From Hepatocystis sp. ex Piliocolobus tephrosceles (lineage: Eukaryota; Apicomplexa; Aconoidasida; Haemosporida; Plasmodiidae): a stretch of DNA of 30,378 nt. Every line of letters begins with the position of its first letter. Position 1 is the stretch's first letter. The translations under genes were made by a program, and so were the position numbers. The notes beneath the pieces were generated by a model. The model was not told the DNA's origin and did no database searches. It saw only the letters and a list, made by a program, of their open reading frames with translations. Location of the stretch: the NCBI GenBank assembly GCA_902459845.2, contig CABPSV020000083.1, positions 1 through 30,378 on the forward strand. The letters are read 5' to 3'. Below, piece after piece: positions 1 to 11,685 of this stretch.

Positions 1-313
1 ATAATAAGTGATATTTTTAAATATAAAAAAAAAAAAAAATGCCAATTTAAAGCTTCAGTTATGTAAAAATTGCGTTAACTATTATACATTATATTAACTA
101 TATTTATATGATGTTTTTTTTTGCAAAAAATGCAATTAATTAATTATTTTTTATTATTTTTTTATTTTTTTTTTTTTTTTAATTTCAGGATTGTATAACT
201 TTTACAATTCATTCACTCGTTTGTTCATGCACTTAACTCATTTATTTTATTCGACTTTCTTAATTTAATGAAGCTTATTATATACTTTTATTGGAGTAAT
301 ATTTCAAACAATA

Positions 314-425
314 CCAACTTTCAATTAAACCAACTTTCAATTAAACCAACTTTCAATTAAACCAACTTTAAATTAAACCAACTTTAAATTAAACCAACTT
401 TCAATTAAACCAACTTTAAATTAAG
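314..425. repeat. 16-bp tandem repeat, 7 copies
   Basis: The unit ccaactttcaattaaa starts at 314, 330, 346, 362, 378, 394 and 410. Position 9 of the unit alternates between C and A (C,C,C,A,A,C,A), and the copies are otherwise nearly identical. It is a non-coding minisatellite of unknown role. Confidence 0.9.
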
Positions 426-541
426 GAAATAAAGAAAAATAGGAAGAAAAGATCAGTGGAGTGGGACACGAAAATAAAATTATTAAAGACTGATTAAAAG
501 AGGAAAAAAAGGTTATAATATATATAATTTTAAAAAATGCC

Positions 542-579
<38 letters not shown>

Positions 580-681
580 GTACAAATATGAGATGTAAAA
601 ATTGTAATTATAAATTAAATAGAATATAAATCGAAATAAGTAAAAAATTACATGCTTTTAATTAAACAGAGAAAGAAAGGG

Positions 682-715
<34 letters not shown>

Positions 716-932
716 ACACACACACATATTTACAATTAACGACAAAAAAAAAAAAAATTAAATAAATAACATCATTTTTTTTTTTGTATAAATAAGTATT
801 ATATAAGAGAGCATACATTCAAACATATATCTACATATATATGTTTGTTCATATAAGTATACATTTTTGATTTTTTCACTAATAAGTGCACATATTTTTG
901 TTTATAACAGCAGCCTACTGTACCAAAGTATA

Positions 933-933
<1 letters not shown>

Positions 934-994
<61 letters not shown>
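934..994. repeat. Poly(A) run of about 61 bases
   Basis: An uninterrupted A tract, the longest homopolymer in the window. It creates spurious poly-Lys and poly-Phe open frames on the two strands. Confidence 0.85.
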
Positions 995-1002
<8 letters not shown>

Positions 1003-1616
1003 TGTTTTTATCAAGCGAAAAAATTAATTAAAAGCAATGCTTCTATTTATTATTTTTTGGGTTTTCTATTTTTTATATTTGCATTTATAAATCACATTTT
1101 AATTAAAACAATGAAAACATATTTATTCATAGCACTTGCACATATCGTATGAAACTATTTTTGTTTTGAACTTAATTTTTGCACCAGCTCATTTTGAGTG
1201 GAAGTATATATTTTTTTTTCGTTTAAATGATATTATGTTGTTACACGCTATGAGTTTTTTTTTTTTTTTTTTTTTATTAAATAAAACATTGTATTATATA
1301 TGCATGTATATGTGCGATTGGAAGAAAGCATAAAATTATTTACATACACATGTATCTGTATATACATTAACACACTAACCAAGTTTATATATTACTACTA
1401 TATAAATAAAAGAGCTAGTGTTTTACGTAGTATATATATATATACATATGCAATTTGGCATGCACAATCATACACATTGTTCTATCATAAAAATTTTGTT
1501 AACTTACACTTTTTGCTTTAATTATGAATTCTATTATTACTAAAAAAAATGAAAAAATAAATTATTCTTTTTTAGTTCGATATTATAGAAAAAGTACTAT
1601 ATGTAGGATAAAAAAA

Positions 1617-1626
1617 AAAATAAATA

Positions 1627-1658
<32 letters not shown>

Positions 1659-1683
1659 AAATAAATAAATAAATAAATAAATA
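1617..1683. repeat. AAAT microsatellite
   Basis: Many tandem aaat/aaata units, slightly interrupted. Non-coding. Confidence 0.8.
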
Positions 1684-2573
1684 CCAAAGTAGGTGAGAAG
1701 GTACGTAACGCTGTCATTAATTGTATGTATTTTTTTGTTTTGTCACTGGCCGATGATTAACGCTTACTGTTCATTATTGCTCATTATTTTTAATTATTTT
1801 TAATTATTTTTAATTATTATTTTTTTTTTTTTTTTTTAACTATATAAAAATATGAAAATGTGAAGTACATCACGACCACAGACCGTTAATGTTTTATAAA
1901 ACTATTGGCTACAAAACACTATTAAAAAAAAAAAAATAAAATAATAATAATAATAATAAAACAATAGTAATAAAATAATAACAATAAAACAAACACATAC
2001 ATACATATGTACTTATGTATATATATTTACATATACTCTTTACATACCTATTTTTCCTAAATTGACATTATTCCTTTTTTTTTTAATTTTATTATATTCT
2101 CTTTTAGATTACAAGTACACATTATATACTATTCGTTATGTACTTCAATAAAAAAAAAATAAAGTAAAAAAATAAATAAATAACTAAATAAATAAATAAA
2201 TAAAAATGAAAACAGTGAAAAAAAAAATGAAAAAAAAAATGAAAAAAAAAAATGAAAAAAAAAATAAAAAAAAAATGAAAAAACTAAAAAAAAAAAAAAA
2301 AAAAAAAAATGAAAAAACTAATGAAACAAAAAATGAAACAAAAAATGAAACAAAAAATGAAACAAAAAATGAAAAAAATGAGTTAAACATGCAATACATA
2401 TTCTTGTCTTTACTATTTTTAAATACAATATATAAACATAGGTAACTCCTATACATATTTATACACATAACTATACACGCTATTACATATATATATATAT
2501 ATATATTTAATATTCCCAAATTAATTATCACTTACCTTTGGGTCATAGTATAAATATATTAAGAATAAAGAAA

Positions 2574-2605
<32 letters not shown>

Positions 2606-2704
2606 AGGGATTACCATAATAACAATAATAGTACTTTTAAAAGTATACATTATTACCATTAAATATAAAATATAGCGGTAGCTTAAAAGAAATATACTTT
2701 ATCA

Positions 2705-2722
2705 ATGACTAACCAAAAATGA
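2705..2722 (+). promoter_or_regulatory. uORF ending on the start codon of the next gene
   Basis: ATG ACT AAC CAA AAA TGA encodes a five-residue peptide. Its TGA (2720-2722) overlaps the main ATG (2719-2721) as ATGA. A ribosome translating the uORF would stop exactly on the main start, an arrangement that can act by termination-reinitiation. Whether it is in the mRNA depends on the unmapped transcription start. Confidence 0.5.
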
Positions 2723-5700
2723 ACTACATTGTTAGAAATAAAATAGAAACAGCTTATGCAGATGACTATACAGATTTCACCAGACTTAGTAACTTTGAAA
2801 TTTTTACTAAAGATATTTTAGTTAGTTTAAAAAAATTGAATATATTAGAAAATAAAAAAAAGTATGAAAAGAAATATACTTTTATAAATCATAAGAAAGA
2901 AACAGAACAAAATAATCACAGTTCTAATCATAAGCATGTAAAAAAAAAAAAAAAAAAAAAACTATCTCCTCTTTCACTAATCGTAACAGTAGATGATACT
3001 TGCCATTTTTTAAAAAAAGCCATAAAAAAGGAATATATAATAAAATTAAATTACATTTATTATCCTTATAATAAATGTCAATATATTATTCCTTTTTATG
3101 ATAATGATTACATTTTTAATAAAAATGTCGCTTTGGTTAATTCTTTTTATTGTTTACATGGAAAAATCAATTGCCCTAAAGTAACTTTATTTCCGACGAG
3201 GAATTATCCTATCCAGCGATTTTTTTTTGGTATTTTTTTTTTTTAACACCTGATATTTTATGTTTTTTTGTTCCCCCCCCCCGCACGTTGCTCTTCGCGT
3301 TTGCACGTATACCATGCATATATACATTCACCTATTTTATAATATTTTATAATATTTTATAATATTCTATAATATTTTTTTTTTTTTTTTTATTTTTTTT
3401 CCTTTGTTAGTAAACGAATACGTAGAATTAGAGCTTATAGAAAAGAATAATACAGGTAAGAATGAACAAAGCATTATTATTACAAACATGTCAATAAGTA
3501 ATAATATTTTGAATAGTTTAAAATTATCCTTAAGTGAGTTAGATATTTGTATCCCTATGTTTGTCGTAATTGATAAAAATTGTAACATATATAAAGGATA
3601 TTATTATACTAGCGATTATACCTATTATAAATGTATAAATCCTTATATTTTTGTTCATAATAAAGAGCATGATGAAATTGGTAGTAAACAGAGTGGAAGT
3701 GATAAAAACAATAGTGATCGTAGCGAAAGTGTGTATAGTTATAGTAGTAGTAACAACAGTAGAAGTAACAACAGTAGAAGTAACAAAAGTAAAAGTAACT
3801 ACAGTAAAAGTAACAACAGTAGAAGTAACAACAATAAAAGTAACAACAGTAAAAGTAACAACAGTAAAAGTAAAAGTAGTGTTGATGGGATGAGTATATA
3901 TAAAGAGAAAAATAACTATGTCCCTATATACAAAGGACTTGGTTTTGAAGTAAATTATCATTCTTTTTTATTCTATAATTATTTTAATTGTTTTTCATTT
4001 GATCATTTAGTAGCATTATTTTGTTTATTTATTCATTTGACAAATATAAAAGGTAAAGCAATTTTTAATATAACAGTAAGAGTAAAAAATATGTACATTA
4101 TTGACAACCCAAATGGTTATAATATTTCCAATCCAGTACAATTAAATAATAATAAATATAAAATTTTAAAAATGACAATTCAGAAAAATGAAGAAAAACA
4201 TAATTTGTTTTCTATGGATAAAATAGGTTCTATTATAAATAAAAAAAAAACTCAAATGAATATACTTTTTTTTTATAAAAATAAATATAATATAAATAAT
4301 TATGATAAAAATAATTATCCATATATATATTTAAATAATATATTTTTTTATGTAAAAAATAAAAATTATTATAACAATAAAATGGCATTTTATTATTTCT
4401 ACCGATCGAATGGTTTGTTATGTCGTTACGACGATGGTGATGGTGGTGGTGATGGTGATGGTGATGGTGGTGGTGATGGTGATGGTGGTGGTGATGGTGA
4501 TGGTAGTGGTGGTAGTAGTAGTAGTAATGATGGTGGTAGTGATATTGATGGTGGTGCTTATAATTTTCACAAACAGATAAAACAGATAGATGTTGATGAA
4601 AAATATGATGAAAAATATGATGAAAAATATGATGAAAAATATGATGAAAATGGTACTTGTAGTAGTAAAAGAATATTATTAAGTAATTATGTGTATAGTA
4701 TAAAAAAAGACGTGTTATGTAGACCACAATATTATAAACCGTATGTAAAAAAAATTGAATTAAAAAAACAATTAATTAGAAATAAAAAAGATTATAATAA
4801 ATATAACTATGAATACCTTTTTTCTGATACTTTTATGTTATTTCACTCTTATTTATTATATACAAATAATTATTTAAATAATGAAAACGAATTAATAAAT
4901 AAAAAAAAAAAACAAAGAAAAACATTTGAACATATTAATAAATTATACAATAATATAAGAAATCATAATAAAAATTTAACTATAAATGAAACAAATCCAT
5001 ATTTATCTATTTATGTATTAAATTTGATTAGTAATTTAGAATATAAAATTATTAACAGAACAAATCTTTATCCACTTAATGATAGTGTTAGAACATCTGA
5101 TAATACTAGAACTGGTAAAAACAACAGGTTGGATAATAAATGGAAAATACGATTTATAAAAAATACCAAATACAAAGGAAAAAATAGTTATTTATTAAAA
5201 AATATTTTAAAGTTATATTATAATGAATTAATAGAGCAAAAAAAGAAACACATAGGTAGTGGTATCGGTAGTGGTAATGGTAGTGGTATCGGTAGTGGTA
5301 ACGGTAGTGGTAATGGTAGTGGTAACGGTAGTGGTAATGGTAGTGGTATCGGTAGTGGTAATGGTAGTGGTATCGGTAGTGGTAATGGTAGTGGTATCGG
5401 TAGTGGTAATGGTAGTGGTAACGGTAGTGGTAATGGTAGTGGTAACGGTAGTGGTAATGGTAGTGGTAACGGTAGTGGTAATGGTAGTGGTAATGGTAGT
5501 GGTAATGGTAGTGGTAATGGTAGTGGTAACGGTAGTGGTAATGGTAGTGGTAATGATAACAATCTAAACAGTGACAAAAAAAACAGTGACAAAAAAAATA
5601 GTGAAAACCAAAAGACTGACAAAAACGACGATGGAGAAATAGAAGACGATAATATAACATTTTCTAATACCTGCATATATAAATTCATTTCATTAAAAAA

Positions 5701-5886
5701 AAAAAAATGGCTAATAGATCCAAACATAAGTTTTTATTCCTGTTTTAATATTGAAGATGGTTTTACAAGAATAAATATCGATAACATTATTAACAGTATG
5801 TTTACTGATGATAAAAAAAAAATATTCAAATTATTTTATAATCAGAAATATATATATGAGAATATACATACTGATAGTGATAGTAA

Positions 5887-5918
<32 letters not shown>

Positions 5919-8900
5919 ATAGTAGTGGTAGTAATAGTAGTACTGGTAGTGGAAATGAAAATTATGAAAAAAACTATTATGGTAGAAATAACAGCAGTTA
6001 TCAAAGTATATATAATAATAACAATATAAAAAATCATGTGAATAATAACAATAATAATATAAATACTAATAGTGGTAGTATGGTATATAACAACTGTGCT
6101 ACTTGTGATAGTAGTAACGATAACAGCAGAAGTAACAGTAACAATAACAGTAACATAAAAAGCAACAACAACAGTAACATAAAAAACAACAACAGTAACA
6201 TAAAAAACAACAACAACAGTAACATAAAAAACAACAACAACAGTAACATAAAAAACAACAACAACAGTAACATAAAAAACAACAACAACAACAGTAACAT
6301 AAAAAACAACAACAACAACAGTAACATAAAAATTAATAACAACAGTAACATAGAAATTAATAAAGATAACAAGGACAGTAAAAATTTAAGCGGTAATAAA
6401 CAATCCGAAGAAAACTATAAAAACAATATTAACAACGAATTGTTAACAAAAACATTGGAACATGAATTTTTTTATAAAAACGAAATAGCTGCTCACAACC
6501 ATAGTGCTAGTACTATATACAAAGATGTTAACTCTATGTTCGGTTATGATTGTAAAGGCAACAGTAATACAAATAATATTAACAACAATCAAGTAAATAA
6601 TACAGATGTAAAAGTACAAAATGAAAAATACTATAACCTACAAAATAATACTGATAATAATTATGTATATTTATTATTAGGTCAAAAAAAAAAAAAAAAA
6701 TTAAAAAAAATGAACAAATTTTATGTGGATAAACAAAATCAAAGAGTAGAACATAGGGGAGCACAAAAGGAAGGAAAAAAAAAACGTAATAAGGAAGACG
6801 AAAAAGTAAAACAACTCATTCAAGATTTCTTACTAATAAAAAAAAAATACTTTTTATGTTATAAAGAAGAAAAGTTAATAATATTATTAATTTATTTAAT
6901 TAGCCATTCTAGTAACATGCAAACATTTTATTATATATGGAATGAGTTTGTTGAAAATGTAAGAACAAAATACGAAAATAATGAATATATTTTTCATGAC
7001 CATTTATATTTATCTTACGGTCCTTTAAACATATTTTCTTATTCTTGTTCTATTCTCTCTCAATATATCAAAGCATTAAACATATCAACACAACAGTATA
7101 AAATTAATGAACGTAGAATTAAGTTGGAGAAAAAGAAACACCAATATAACTACATGCATTATGACAGTTGCATAGATAATAAAATGAGTACAGACAACCT
7201 GTCTGATTATACACATAATCAAAGTTATATAGATAATAATAGTAATATTGAAAAAAAAAGTGAAAAAATAAGTCAAAATGTGTTAAGAACGGTAAGAAAC
7301 GGAATGGACACACTAGACGGAACAAACGGATCGAATGAAAAGAATGAAAAGAATGAAAAGAATGAAAAAAATGAAAAAAATGAAAAAAATGAAAAAAATG
7401 AAATGAACAGTAAATACCCTCCAACTGTTATAAATAACTCCAAATTAAATAATATGGGTCCTAATCCGAATGAACATAATGCACGTGCTGACTTAAATGT
7501 AAGTAAAAATATAATTTCTTTTTATTTTTCGAAAAAAAAAAAAACACATGAAAATGTATTTTATTCTTGTGAAATGAATGATTATGTTGATAGTAATAAA
7601 AATAAAGACAGTTTTAATACGGATGTTGATTATTTAAATAAAGAAGTAGAAGATACAAATTTCGAAAATAAATCTACACGTAATATTTCTTTTATTAAAG
7701 ATGATATAAAAGAACAAACTACTGACCGAGGTAGTGATCAAGAAAGTATCGTAATTAGTGACCAAGATAGTGATAAACTAAACAACCAAAGTAATGATTC
7801 TTTTAAAATTTCCCATATCCAAATAGACAGTAATAGAAATTGTCAGTATGATGAAGGTACTACAAACAACATTAGAAGCTCTATTACATATTGGAAAAAA
7901 AAAATTAAAGAAAAAAAAAAAAAAGATAAAAGACAAAAAAAGAAAAATATGACAACTTTATCAAACTTTTTCCCATACACTTTAAATAATATGGAATTAT
8001 TTATAACTAAAAATAGTACTATAACAAAACCAATAAATATTCAAGATGATATGATAATATTAATTAGTGAGTTGTTACAAGAGAATAGTGGTAGTAGTAG
8101 TAGTAGTAGTAGTAGTAATAGGACATTATCTATTGCTACTGGTAGTGTTAATAATGACACAAATTATAATTATGAAAAATTTATAAAATGGTATAAAAAA
8201 TATATTGGAAAAGTATATACCTCTCATAAAATATTAAAATATTGTTATAACTGCATAAAAAATAGCTATTTTGTTAATATAGATGCAATTTATATAAAAA
8301 AAAAATATAAAGAAATAAAAAATAATTATTATATAAATAATAATTATTTAAAAAATATGTTTAATTTTGTTAAGGATAATTCGGATGAAATAAAAAAAAT
8401 TAAAAGTCCTTTTAATACAGTATTTGTAGGAGAACTGACTTTAGATAATTTACTAAATGTAACTAGTCTAGATTTATTAGAATGTACATTCAAAATATTT
8501 TTTATTTCATATATTAGTACTATAATAAAATCGAAACTTTTATATGTTAAAAAAATTCAAAGTACTCTATCTGAGTTATTTAATATGATAAAAAATATGC
8601 ATAAACCAAGAAATGGTTATAACAACAGTAATAATAGTTATATGCATTATTTAAAGAATAAAGCTAAATTATCGCGCAAGAAAGGACACATACGAAGTGG
8701 TGTTCATACAAATGTTGAAAAAATTGGAGAAACTGGTGGTGAAAATTGTGGTGAAAATTGTGGTGAAAATTGTGGTGAAAATTGTGGTGAAAATTGTGGT
8801 AAAAATTGTGGTGAAAATTGTGGTAAAAATTGTGGTGAAAATTATGGAGAAAAAAATAACAACCATTTTAACATAAAGAAAGAAGAAAATTATTTTAATA

Positions 8901-9865
8901 GGATAAGTCCTGATACAACAAATGAACAAAAACAAAAATGTTGTTATGATTTAAAAGATGCAGAAAAAGAAACATGTAGTAGCAACAAACATACAAACAG
9001 AATTAATAAAATATATAAAAGAAGATATAAACTCATTTTTTATAAAAAATTATTTGATTTATTTGAAAAATGTGAAGAATTATTTAATAAAAGTGTTTGG
9101 TTATTTAATTTTTTTTTTAGTCATAATTTAAATGAAAAAAAAAATTTTAAATTAATAAATATTATACTTGAATCAGAAGATAATGAGGTTCTTATAAAAC
9201 CACAAAATGAAAAATATTTTTATAATTTTTTAAAAAATGTATGTACTAGTATGAACATGTCAGAAGATAATAACAATTTAAATGAAAAAAAAATAATTAA
9301 TAGTAATTTAAAGTTTTATAAATTAAATAAATCATTATATACTAAAAACGTACAGAAAGGGACAAAAAAAAAATATATAAAAAATAATTTGGTAAACAAT
9401 TCTTATTACAGTAGTTGGAACGATTTGGTGAAGTTAAAAAAAAAGGATTTGTCACAGGTAACGAATAATTATAGTATTAGCAGTGGGAACAATAACAGTG
9501 CCTGTAGTGGGAATAGCAATAACCCTAGTTGTGGAGATAGTAATACCCCTAGTAGTGGAAATAGTAACAATCCTAGTAGTGGAAATAGTAATATTCCTAA
9601 CAAAGGAAATAGTAACAATCTTAACAGTGAAAATAACAACAATCCTACTAGTGATAAAAGTTATAATAATAATATAGTTAATCAAGATAATTTTACCATA
9701 TTGTTAAACTCAAATAATAAAGAACAGCGTTTCCAGGAATGTATAATTGATTATGTGGACTATCGTTTTAACGACCCGCTATATAACAGTCCAGCGAGAA
9801 TGTATAGCACTATTAATCAAATTGAGACGGATGTTTCTTTTATTCGAACGACACCTATATTGTAA
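2719..9865 (+). CDS. Large conserved-type Plasmodium protein, unknown function, two exons
   Basis: The exons are 2719-3229 and 3411-9865, joined in phase (one base plus two), giving 2321 residues. I do not recognise a family. Residues about 80-200 read as a folded domain that spans the splice junction. Other complex blocks lie near residues 338-410, 1300-1400, 1707-1908, 2034-2121 and at the C-terminus, which ends in a compact SPARMYSTINQIETD segment. Low-complexity inserts separate them: Ser/Asn/Lys (about 280-329), Gly/Asp (511-550), DEKY units (564-584), a GSGN/GSGI array (786-886), poly-Ser (992-1017), NNNSNIK units (1074-1152), NEK units (1479-1501), GENC units (1947-1978) and GNSNN-type units (2194-2254). 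No signal peptide or clear membrane span was seen. The ATG at 2719 opens the first complex sequence. It converges with QCR6 about 400 bp downstream. Confidence 0.85.
3230..3410 (+). other. Intron of the 2719-9865 gene
   Basis: The donor is G|GTATTTTT and the acceptor TTTGTTAG|TA follows a long T-rich tract. Removing these 181 bases restores one frame across the junction. The intron carries a ten-C run (about 3273-3282), a short GC-rich patch after it, and ataatatttt repeats (about 3340-3376). Confidence 0.85.
5255..5553 (+). repeat. Coding GSGN/GSGI tandem repeat (12-bp units)
   Basis: About 100 residues of Gly-Ser-Gly-Asn or Gly-Ser-Gly-Ile, written with ggtagtggtaat/aac/atc units inside exon 2. 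It is glycine-rich, probably disordered and linker-like. Its reverse strand gives long artefactual open frames. Confidence 0.9.
6120..6355 (+). repeat. Coding Asn-rich NNNSNIK repeat
   Basis: About eleven units of (N)n-S-N-I-K with 2-5 Asn codons, mostly aac, followed by agt aac ata aaa. Differences in unit length are whole AAC codons, which fits slippage that keeps the frame. Confidence 0.85.
8738..8848 (+). repeat. Coding Gly-Glu-Asn-Cys tandem repeat
   Basis: The 12-bp unit ggtgaaaattgt encodes GENC. Five GENC are followed by GKNC, GENC, GKNC and a diverged GENY, so eight cysteines sit exactly four residues apart (about residues 1950-1978). Cysteine is an unusual component of Plasmodium low-complexity arrays. 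Confidence 0.9.
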
Positions 9866-10100
9866 CATGCGCTTGCATACACTTTGTCTCACATGTACAA
9901 CTCTTTTTAAAAAAAACTATTTTGTTCCTGTATATTTTGCATTTTTCTTTTTTTTTTCTTTCTTTTTTCCGTTTTTATTAAATATATTGATATATATATA
10001 CACACGTGTGTGTGTGTGTACACAAATAAATACATATGCATATATTTATATAAGCTAACACTTCCGCAAATGTTGTGCATAAACGTTTTTTTTAAGTTAA

Positions 10101-10139
<39 letters not shown>

Positions 10140-10154
10140 TTGTATAAAAATGTG

Positions 10155-10191
<37 letters not shown>

Positions 10192-10274
10192 AAAATTGAT
10201 GGAAAAAAAAAAAAAAAAAAAATAATAACGTAAAAAATGTAGTGGAAAAAAAAAAAATTACTTTTTATATTATG
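9866..10274. other. Convergent intergenic region (3' ends of two genes)
   Basis: This lies between the stop of the large plus-strand gene and the stop of QCR6 on the minus strand. It contains T-rich stretches, a GT-rich patch near 10003-10020, a (TA)n run near 10108-10130, and two long A runs (about 10159-10189 and 10203-10221). No gene was seen. It should hold both polyadenylation regions. Confidence 0.7.
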
Positions 10275-10541
10275 CTAGGCTAAATAATTAAACAGATCTT
10301 TCGCTACACAATGATCAATACAAATATACAACTCTTCATACTGCCCTAAACAATTCCCTTTGTTATCTGTTCTAGCTTTTACTCTTGTCACACAGTTTTG
10401 GTACTCATTTACAGGCCTCACACATTTCACAGCACATTTTTTCTCTAACTCTATTCTCGGGTCAACTGTTCTTACATTTTCATCTCTTTCTTTGAATTTT
10501 GGGTATTTAACAAAAAACTCGGTATTATATGGATATGACAT
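10275..10541 (-). CDS. QCR6: Cytochrome b-c1 complex subunit 6 (hinge protein), mitochondrial
   Basis: An 88-residue acidic-type hinge subunit of complex III, which in other eukaryotes sits on the intermembrane-space side and helps dock cytochrome c to cytochrome c1. Four cysteines keep the family spacing C-x9-C-x13-C-x13-C (residues 40, 50, 64, 78), and the C-terminus DHCVAKDLFNYLA closely resembles the animal DHCVAHKLFNNLK ending. Cys36 and Cys74 add a second pair, giving two C-x3-C motifs that face each other in a helical hairpin. I chose the ATG at 10541. An in-frame ATG 57 bases further upstream would add 19 residues (MYTHINTYVQIEYIYICIK) that look like leader rather than family sequence. 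There is no classic presequence, as is common for disulfide-containing intermembrane-space proteins. Confidence 0.93.
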   Translation of the reverse strand: MSYPYNTEFFVKYPKFKERDENVRTVDPRIELEKKCAVKCVRPVNEYQNCVTRVKARTDNKGNCLGQYEELYICIDHCVAKDLFNYLA

Positions 10542-10646
10542 TTTTATGCATATGTATATATATTCTATCTGTACATATGTGTTTATATGTGTATACATAT
10601 ATATCTATACAACCATGTAGTTTCCTATACTCTTGTAGTTGTACTA

Positions 10647-10679
<33 letters not shown>

Positions 10680-10940
10680 TAACAGAATGTCCACTTTCTT
10701 TAGTTCTGTTTTACTTATCCTATAAAATCAACTACCTAATGAACTACCTAATGGTGCTGTTATTTTATATAATGGTTTGAAAAAAAAATAAAAATAAAGT
10801 TAAATCTTTCAATTTACAATCAATTGTTAAAAACGTGTTCCTTTAATATACATATGCTTATTATTAATTGTGTACAAGTTTGTACATATTGGTGTTAATT
10901 TGCTTAAGTTATGGGTTAAAATGTTAAATTTTTGCTTCGC

Positions 10941-11250
10941 TTTTTTCTGCTAGTTAATACTTTTTTCTGCTAGTTAATACTTTTTTCTGCTAGTTAATAC
11001 TTTTTTCTGCTAGTTAATACTTTTTTCTTCTAGTTAATACTTTTTTCTGCTAGTTAATACTTTTTTCTGCTAGTTAACACTTTTTTCTGCTATTTAATTC
11101 CTTCTGCTGTGTAATGCTTTTTTCTGCTATTTAATTCCTTCTGCTGTGTAATGCTTTTTTCTGCTATTTAATTCCTTCTGCTGTGTAATGCTTTTTTCTG
11201 CTGTTTAATGCTTTTTTCTGATGTTTAAGTTTTTTTCTAATGTTTAATGC
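10941..11250. repeat. 20-bp tandem array with degenerate tail
   Basis: The unit ttttttctgctagttaatac is repeated in exact 20-base register from 10941 to 11080 (seven copies with one or two changes). It then decays into alternating units of the types ttttttctgctatttaattc and cttctgctgtgtaatgc, up to about 11250. It lies in the middle of the divergent promoter region. Confidence 0.9.
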
Positions 11251-11283
11251 TTCTTTTTTTTTTGTTTTATTTATTAAATTGTG

Positions 11284-11327
<44 letters not shown>

Positions 11328-11683
11328 GTTTATATGAATTATTAAAATAAATCCTTGTTTTTAGGCATGTATATAAATCAATGTACATATGGGTATACAA
11401 ATGTAGTAATTTATCACATTTTGTTATTTTGTAAATGTATACATATGTATATATATCAATGAGGTATCCCAAAAGTAAACTTTTCTTAAAAAAATTTAAC
11501 AAATCTAGTATATTCGATGAAAGGTAAAAAAAATTAAAATGTTTATAAAAATAAAACAGCAAATGTAAAAAAAAAAAAAATTTAAATGAAATAACATGAA
11601 AGAGCATATACATATGTACATATACATATATATTTATATATTTGGCGCTACTTCACTCTCGTTTAATGCAACTTAAAACTTAA

Positions 11684-11685
<2 letters not shown>

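Larger units (their letters stand above)
1..2718. other. Intergenic region, low complexity, no gene seen
   Basis: I find no supportable gene in these 2.7 kb. Open frames here are made of homopolymers and simple repeats (poly-Phe, poly-Lys, Lys/Asn/Glu). The region holds a 16-bp tandem array (314-425), long T and A runs (about 546-575, 681-714 and 934-994), an AAAT microsatellite (about 1617-1683) and an A-rich stretch with AAATGAAAC-like units (2206-2381). The last few hundred bases should be the 5' leader and promoter of the gene starting at 2719. No tRNA or rRNA was recognised. Confidence 0.7.

Noticed and set aside
799..1152. Open frames with poly-Phe (minus) and poly-Lys (plus)
   Set aside because: Produced by the 61-base A run; the rest of each frame shows no protein-like composition.
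2206..2531. Lys/Asn/Glu-rich plus frame and Phe-rich minus frame
   Set aside because: Made from A-rich repeats with no complex sequence or splice context.
5154..5727. Long minus-strand frames rich in His/Tyr/Arg or Leu/Pro
   Set aside because: Antisense shadows of the GSGN coding repeat; a 12-bp unit without stops opens all frames.
10941..11250. CRISPR array
   Set aside because: Units are directly adjacent without unique spacers, and the genome is eukaryotic.
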